The notes under the pieces: generated by a model
Seen by the model: the letters and a program-made list of their open reading frames with translations, nothing else
Told to the model about the DNA's origin: nothing
Database searches by the model: none
Translations under genes and position numbers: made by a program
In this document: positions 6,912-10,009 of the stretch, piece by piece
How the letters are laid out: every line of letters begins with the position of its first letter
Numbering within the stretch: position 1 is the first letter of the stretch
Assembly: GCA_002690875.1 (NCBI GenBank)
Contig: NZGH01000047.1
Coordinates: 1 to 10,009, forward strand
DNA from: Rickettsiales bacterium
GTDB taxonomy: Bacteria; Pseudomonadota; Alphaproteobacteria; TMED127
Direction: 5' to 3'
Length of the DNA: 10,009 bases

Positions 6912-8303
6912 TCAATTATTATTTTTAATAGTGTTCATTACTAATTGGATATCTGTTAAAAAATCTTCCACGACTACATTATTTTTTCTATTTGATAAAT
7001 CATTTTGTATGCTCACAGCAGCTAAGACAGATAGATCAATTTTCATTTTTTGAGCAATTAAACCTGAAATTATTCCACATAACAGATCACCTGAACCAGC
7101 GGTTGCAAGGGAATTTGAAGCATTTGAATTAATCCAAATATTTCCATTAGGACAAGAAATGACTGTATCGTTACCCTTGTAGAGAACAATGTTAGATACT
7201 AATTTAGAAGCATTGAAACAGTCTAAGAGTTTGTTTTGTGAACTATAAAATATTTTTTTAAACTCTCCTTTGTGCGGAGTTAGAATTAATGATTTTTTTT
7301 TTTTTATTAATTGATGAAATTCGTCTTTTTCATTCTCAAAGATACTTATTGCATCAGCGTCTACAATTATTTTTCCTTTAAACTCTAAAATTATTTTTTT
7401 TATAAAATTTTTATCATAATCCTTTCCCAGTCCAGGACCAATTACCAATACATCTTTCTTAAGAAGGTGATTTTCAGAATATTCAGCAACGATTGTTCCT
7501 GGTTCACATTTAGTATAATATTTTAAATGATCTGGTTTAACTAAGATTGTTGACAACCCAGCACCTACTTTTCTTGAGGCGAATGCAACAATTCTTGCAG
7601 CTCCAGACATTACTCCTCCTATAACAACCACATGACCCTTATCGTATTTATTTATATAATTATTATGCTTAGGTAAACTTTTATGAATTTTTTCACTTTT
7701 TAATAAATGAATTTTAGGGGACATTTTTGTAGGAGTTTTCAAAGGAAGTTTTAATAAAACTTTTTCTCCACAGTTATTTTTAGAAGGAATTAAAAAGTGT
7801 GCTGGCTTATAGAAACCCATGCAAATAGTTATATGAGCAATTACAGAGGACCCATGGGGTTGACCAGTATCAGAATTCAAACCACTCGGAATATCTATTG
7901 AAATTATTTTTTTTTGCGAATCATTAATAATTTTAATAATTTTTTGATGAAATTTTGATAATTTTCTATTTAGCCCTGTACCAAATAGGCAATCCACTAT
8001 AATTTCATGAGACCTAATATTTGATTGAAGTATATTTAGGTTTTTCTTTGAGTAATTTTTTGAAACTAAAAAAACCTTATTTTTGATTTTTTCTCCTAAA
8101 AATATAGAAGCTTTAACTCCGTCTTGTCCATTATTTCCTTTCCCACAAACGAAAAGTAAAGATTTTTTTTTAAATTTATTTAATAAAAAAATAGCAATTT
8201 TTTCTCCAGCAATATTCAGAAGTTGTTCTTCAGAGTTTTCACAAATAAATTGGTTTTCTGATTCTTTAATTTGTTCTATTGTTAAAATTCTATTATTGCT
8301 CAT
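6912..8303 (-). CDS. nnr: Bifunctional NAD(P)H-hydrate repair enzyme (epimerase plus dehydratase)
   Basis: Repairs hydrated NADH and NADPH. The N-terminal YjeF_N-type domain interconverts the R and S hydrates, and the C-terminal ribokinase-like domain dehydrates the S form using ADP or ATP. N-terminal motifs are GKGNNGQDG (about 54-62), VDCLFGTGL (D104) and SIDIPSG (D137). C-terminal motifs are VVVIGGVMSGAAR, LVIGPGLG, IVDADAIS, LTPHKGEF and LATAGSGD, whose catalytic aspartate is D406. At 463 residues it is shorter than the roughly 490-515 of many bacterial homologues. Two motif variants stand out: Q60 where the family usually has Gly (GNNGGDG), and HKGE for HPGE. A run of 13 A on the coding strand encodes I-K-K-K-K. 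The start ATG at 8301-8303 is 12 bases from the divergent gene and has no clear Shine-Dalgarno. The function is confidently assigned. Confidence 0.93.
   Translation of the reverse strand: MSNNRILTIEQIKESENQFICENSEEQLLNIAGEKIAIFLLNKFKKKSLLFVCGKGNNGQDGVKASIFLGEKIKNKVFLVSKNYSKKNLNILQSNIRSHEIIVDCLFGTGLNRKLSKFHQKIIKIINDSQKKIISIDIPSGLNSDTGQPHGSSVIAHITICMGFYKPAHFLIPSKNNCGEKVLLKLPLKTPTKMSPKIHLLKSEKIHKSLPKHNNYINKYDKGHVVVIGGVMSGAARIVAFASRKVGAGLSTILVKPDHLKYYTKCEPGTIVAEYSENHLLKKDVLVIGPGLGKDYDKNFIKKIILEFKGKIIVDADAISIFENEKDEFHQLIKKKKSLILTPHKGEFKKIFYSSQNKLLDCFNASKLVSNIVLYKGNDTVISCPNGNIWINSNASNSLATAGSGDLLCGIISGLIAQKMKIDLSVLAAVSIQNDLSNRKNNVVVEDFLTDIQLVMNTIKNNN
7293..7305 (-). repeat. 13-base homopolymer (A on the coding strand) inside nnr
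   Basis: Thirteen consecutive T on the plus strand, A on the coding strand, spell the end of an isoleucine codon and four AAA lysines (I-K-K-K-K-S) between the helix before LTPHKGEF and that strand. It is the longest mononucleotide run I saw in the window; others reach about nine. Such runs are prone to polymerase slippage and to sequencing indels, yet the reading frame here is open throughout. Confidence 0.9.
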
Positions 8304-8315
8304 AATGATTTAAGT

Positions 8316-8819
8316 ATGATAAAATTTCTATTTGTAATATTTTTTTTACTCTCTAATTTTTCTAATTTGAATGCTTCTGACATAAGGATTAATTCTATAA
8401 TAACTCTTGAAAATAATATTCCAAAGGAATGTGGATTAAATTTTAAGATTTTAGAAAAAAACAAAACGTCAGATACAAAAGTTTCTATTAAAAAGAATAA
8501 AGAAAATACAACTACAACTTTTTTTTCTAGCAAATCAGATAATTTTAGAATTGTTGACGCAAATATAATTTCGTCAAACGTTAATTTAAAAAAGTTATTG
8601 GTTAAAAAAAATGACAAAAACACGAAATTTGAAATTGAAAACACTACTGATTTAGATAAAACAAACATGTTTTTTCAAGAAATTTTAATAAGTGGGGTAA
8701 AAATTTTGATTAATGATAAAACATACGAAGTTATTGGGCCTATTGATTCCAAGGTAAGGTTGGAGTATCTTTTTTGCACAGGAGAAATGTTCTTACCAAA
8801 CTATGAGAAAAATCGATGA
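8316..8819 (+). CDS. Exported protein of unknown function, coupled to bioB
   Basis: I do not recognise a family. The 167-residue product starts with a short signal peptide: Lys3, then a hydrophobic stretch (about 4-12), then polar residues and a likely signal peptidase I site after A20 (LNA-SD). No lipobox cysteine is seen. The mature part is rich in Lys, Asn and Thr, looks beta-rich and soluble, and has only two cysteines, C39 near its start and C154 near its end, which could form a disulfide in the periplasm. There is no further membrane segment. The ATG is 12 bases from the divergent nnr start, and the stop overlaps the bioB start (ATGA, 8816-8819), so the two are very probably translated together. 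An opposite-strand frame covers much of the same DNA. The signal peptide and bioB coupling favour this strand. No function is inferred. Confidence 0.75.
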   Translation: MIKFLFVIFFLLSNFSNLNASDIRINSIITLENNIPKECGLNFKILEKNKTSDTKVSIKKNKENTTTTFFSSKSDNFRIVDANIISSNVNLKKLLVKKNDKNTKFEIENTTDLDKTNMFFQEILISGVKILINDKTYEVIGPIDSKVRLEYLFCTGEMFLPNYEKNR

Positions 8820-9760
8820 CCAAATTTAATTTAGAAGATATTAAAAAACTTATTTTTTTACCATTAAATGATTTAATTTTTAAGGCTCAAAATACTCACA
8901 AGAAACATTTTAAAACAACTGATTTTCAACTAGCTTCTTTAATGTCTATTAAAACCGGAAGCTGTCCAGAGGATTGTAAATACTGTCCTCAATCAGCCCA
9001 TTTCAATGTAAATTTAAAAAAAGAAAAATTAGTTGAAGTTTCAAAAGTAAAAAAAGCAGCAGAATTGGCAAAAAAAAATGGTGCTGACAGGTTTTGTATG
9101 GGTGCCGCTTGGAAAAAACTTCCTAAAGGAAAAGACTTTAATAAAGTTATTGAAATGATAAGGACTGTTAAATCTCTAGAACTTGAAGCTTGTGTTACTC
9201 TCGGTTCAATTACAGAAATTCAAGCTAAGGAACTAAAAAAAGCAGGACTTGATGCATACAATCATAACATTGATACATCTCCAGAGTTCTACAAAGAAAT
9301 AATCTCAACTAGAAATTTTGAAGAAAGACTAGATACAATTAAAAATGTTCGAAAAGCTGGCATTAGCGTTTGTTGTGGAGGTATAATAGGAATGGGCGAA
9401 ACATGGGATGATAGAGCAAAAATGTTAGAAGTATTAGCAAATCTTGATCCTTTTCCAGAAAGTGTCCCAATTAATGCTCTTGTTCCTACTAGAGGCACTC
9501 CATTAGAAAATAGAGAACCGATAAAACCATTTGATATGGTTAGAATGATTGCTGTTACTCGTATTATTATGCCAACAGCTAGAGTAAGATTATCAGCTGG
9601 AAGAAAAGAATTATCACCCGAAACTCAAATGCTGTGTTTTTTGGCAGGAGCTAATTCAATATTTTATGGTGATATGCTTCTAACTACAGCAAATAATGAA
9701 ATGGTTGAAGATAAAAAATTAATTGCTGAGTTTTCCGAGCAAAATAATCATCCAAGTTAA
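8816..9760 (+). CDS. bioB: Biotin synthase (radical SAM enzyme)
   Basis: Catalyses the last step of biotin synthesis, inserting sulfur into dethiobiotin with S-adenosylmethionine radicals. The radical SAM cluster motif CPEDCKYC supplies C50, C54 and C57. The auxiliary 2Fe-2S cluster, which is the sulfur donor, has its full ligand set: C94 (RFCMG), C126 (LEACVTLG), C186 (SVCCGG) and R258 (VRLSAGR), matching E. coli C97, C128, C188 and R260. YNHNIDTS and GMGET are also typical. The 314 residues are a normal bacterial length with a short C-terminus. The ATG overlaps the stop of the exported-protein gene by 4 bases, with a weak GAG upstream. No other biotin gene (bioF, bioA, bioD) is in this window. 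The gene is complete and converges on the cytochrome gene with a 29-base gap that holds no clear terminator. Confidence 0.98.
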   Translation: MTKFNLEDIKKLIFLPLNDLIFKAQNTHKKHFKTTDFQLASLMSIKTGSCPEDCKYCPQSAHFNVNLKKEKLVEVSKVKKAAELAKKNGADRFCMGAAWKKLPKGKDFNKVIEMIRTVKSLELEACVTLGSITEIQAKELKKAGLDAYNHNIDTSPEFYKEIISTRNFEERLDTIKNVRKAGISVCCGGIIGMGETWDDRAKMLEVLANLDPFPESVPINALVPTRGTPLENREPIKPFDMVRMIAVTRIIMPTARVRLSAGRKELSPETQMLCFLAGANSIFYGDMLLTTANNEMVEDKKLIAEFSEQNNHPS

Positions 9761-9789
9761 ATTAAATCTAAAAAAATTACTACTATAAT

Positions 9790-10009
9790 TCAGTTATGAT
9801 TTCTAATAAAACCTTTTCTATTAGGCATTTTAATATTTGAAAGCTTTTCTTTATCTATTATTTCTTCATCATATAAATCATTTAATTTCAATAAAAGAGC
9901 AGTTATACTGTAAACATCAGAGTCTGAAAAAAACTCTTCATTATCATTTCTTTTTGCTCGTTTTATATAGTCAAATATTTTTGGAGCGTAAGGCCAAAAA
10001 TTTCCTATA
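9790..10009 (-). CDS. c-type cytochrome, C-terminal part (sulfite dehydrogenase cytochrome subunit-like)
   Basis: Partial gene: only the last 72 codons are present, entering from the right edge and ending at TGA 9790-9792. The visible protein contains GNFWPYAPKIFDYIKRA, then DVYSITALLLKLND, then IKMPNRKGFI near the end. This order of motifs (GxxWPYA..FDYI.RA, D(D/E)VYA.TA..L..N, MPNR.GF) is what I know from the C-terminal half of the cytochrome c subunits of sulfite dehydrogenases and related SoxD/SorB-like periplasmic cytochromes. The heme-binding CXXCH would lie upstream, outside the window, so heme binding cannot be confirmed. In relatives the sequence after FDYI.RA is usually MP followed by an aromatic residue; here it is KRN, so that methionine is absent. 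A partner molybdopterin sulfite oxidase gene nearby would support the assignment but is not visible. Family is likely; exact substrate is uncertain. Confidence 0.72.
   Translation of the reverse strand, partial: IGNFWPYAPKIFDYIKRAKRNDNEEFFSDSDVYSITALLLKLNDLYDEEIIDKEKLSNIKMPNRKGFIRNHN

Noticed and set aside
8304..8400. Promoters for nnr and the exported-protein/bioB unit in and beside the 12-base divergent gap
   Set aside because: Several A/T-rich -10-like boxes exist on both strands, but none has a properly spaced -35 box better than chance.
8300..8668. Minus-strand 122-codon frame opposite the exported-protein gene
   Set aside because: Its Phe/Leu/Ser-rich product is what the complement of Lys/Asn/Glu-rich codons gives, and no domain is recognisable. 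It is kept only as an observation because of its ATGA overlap with nnr.
9289..9498. Minus-strand 69-codon frame inside bioB
   Set aside because: It lies wholly within the conserved BioB core and has no independent support.
9770..9789. Weak ATTA/TAAT hairpin followed by seven T on the minus strand after the cytochrome stop, as a terminator
   Set aside because: Only four A/T pairs; a stem this short is expected by chance, although the T run is in the right place.

Overview
The window looks like chromosomal DNA of an AT-rich, compact, probably marine alphaproteobacterium. This is an inference from three things: very short gaps, strongly A/T-biased codons with lysine/asparagine/isoleucine-rich proteins, and the order tRNA-Leu - tig - clpP - clpX - lon - HU. 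A streamlined lineage of the SAR11 or HIMB59 kind would fit, but no taxonomic marker is present to prove it. There is no gene-free stretch over 300 bases, and I see no insertion sequence, CRISPR array, attachment site or phage gene.

Layout: (1) At 80-736 (+) lies a family 5 uracil-DNA glycosylase, convergent with the block that follows. (2) A large minus-strand protein quality-control block runs from 8303 down to 755. In order of transcription it holds nnr (NAD(P)HX repair), tRNA-Leu(UAG), tig (trigger factor), clpP, clpX, lon and an HU gene. tig and clpP overlap by ATGA and only 3 bases separate clpX from lon. HU has a clear sigma-70-like promoter of its own. (3) At 8316-9760 (+), divergent from nnr across only 12 bases, is a two-gene unit: an exported protein of unknown function that overlaps bioB (biotin synthase) by ATGA. 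(4) At the right edge (9790-10009, -) is the C-terminal end of a c-type cytochrome resembling the cytochrome subunits of sulfite dehydrogenases (SorB/SoxD-like). It is cut off by the window end.

How the genes work together: trigger factor folds nascent chains at the ribosome. ClpXP and Lon are the two main regulated ATP-dependent proteases, and HU organises the nucleoid. Nnr repairs hydrated NAD(P)H. BioB makes biotin with an Fe-S radical mechanism. All the large proteins keep their catalytic residues, so most of the window is ordinary housekeeping DNA. The less ordinary points are the unknown exported protein coupled to bioB, the cytochrome tail lacking a usual methionine, a 13-A homopolymer inside nnr, an imperfect tRNA-Leu, and possible control elements before clpX and HU. 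I did not find a convincing new multi-gene system.
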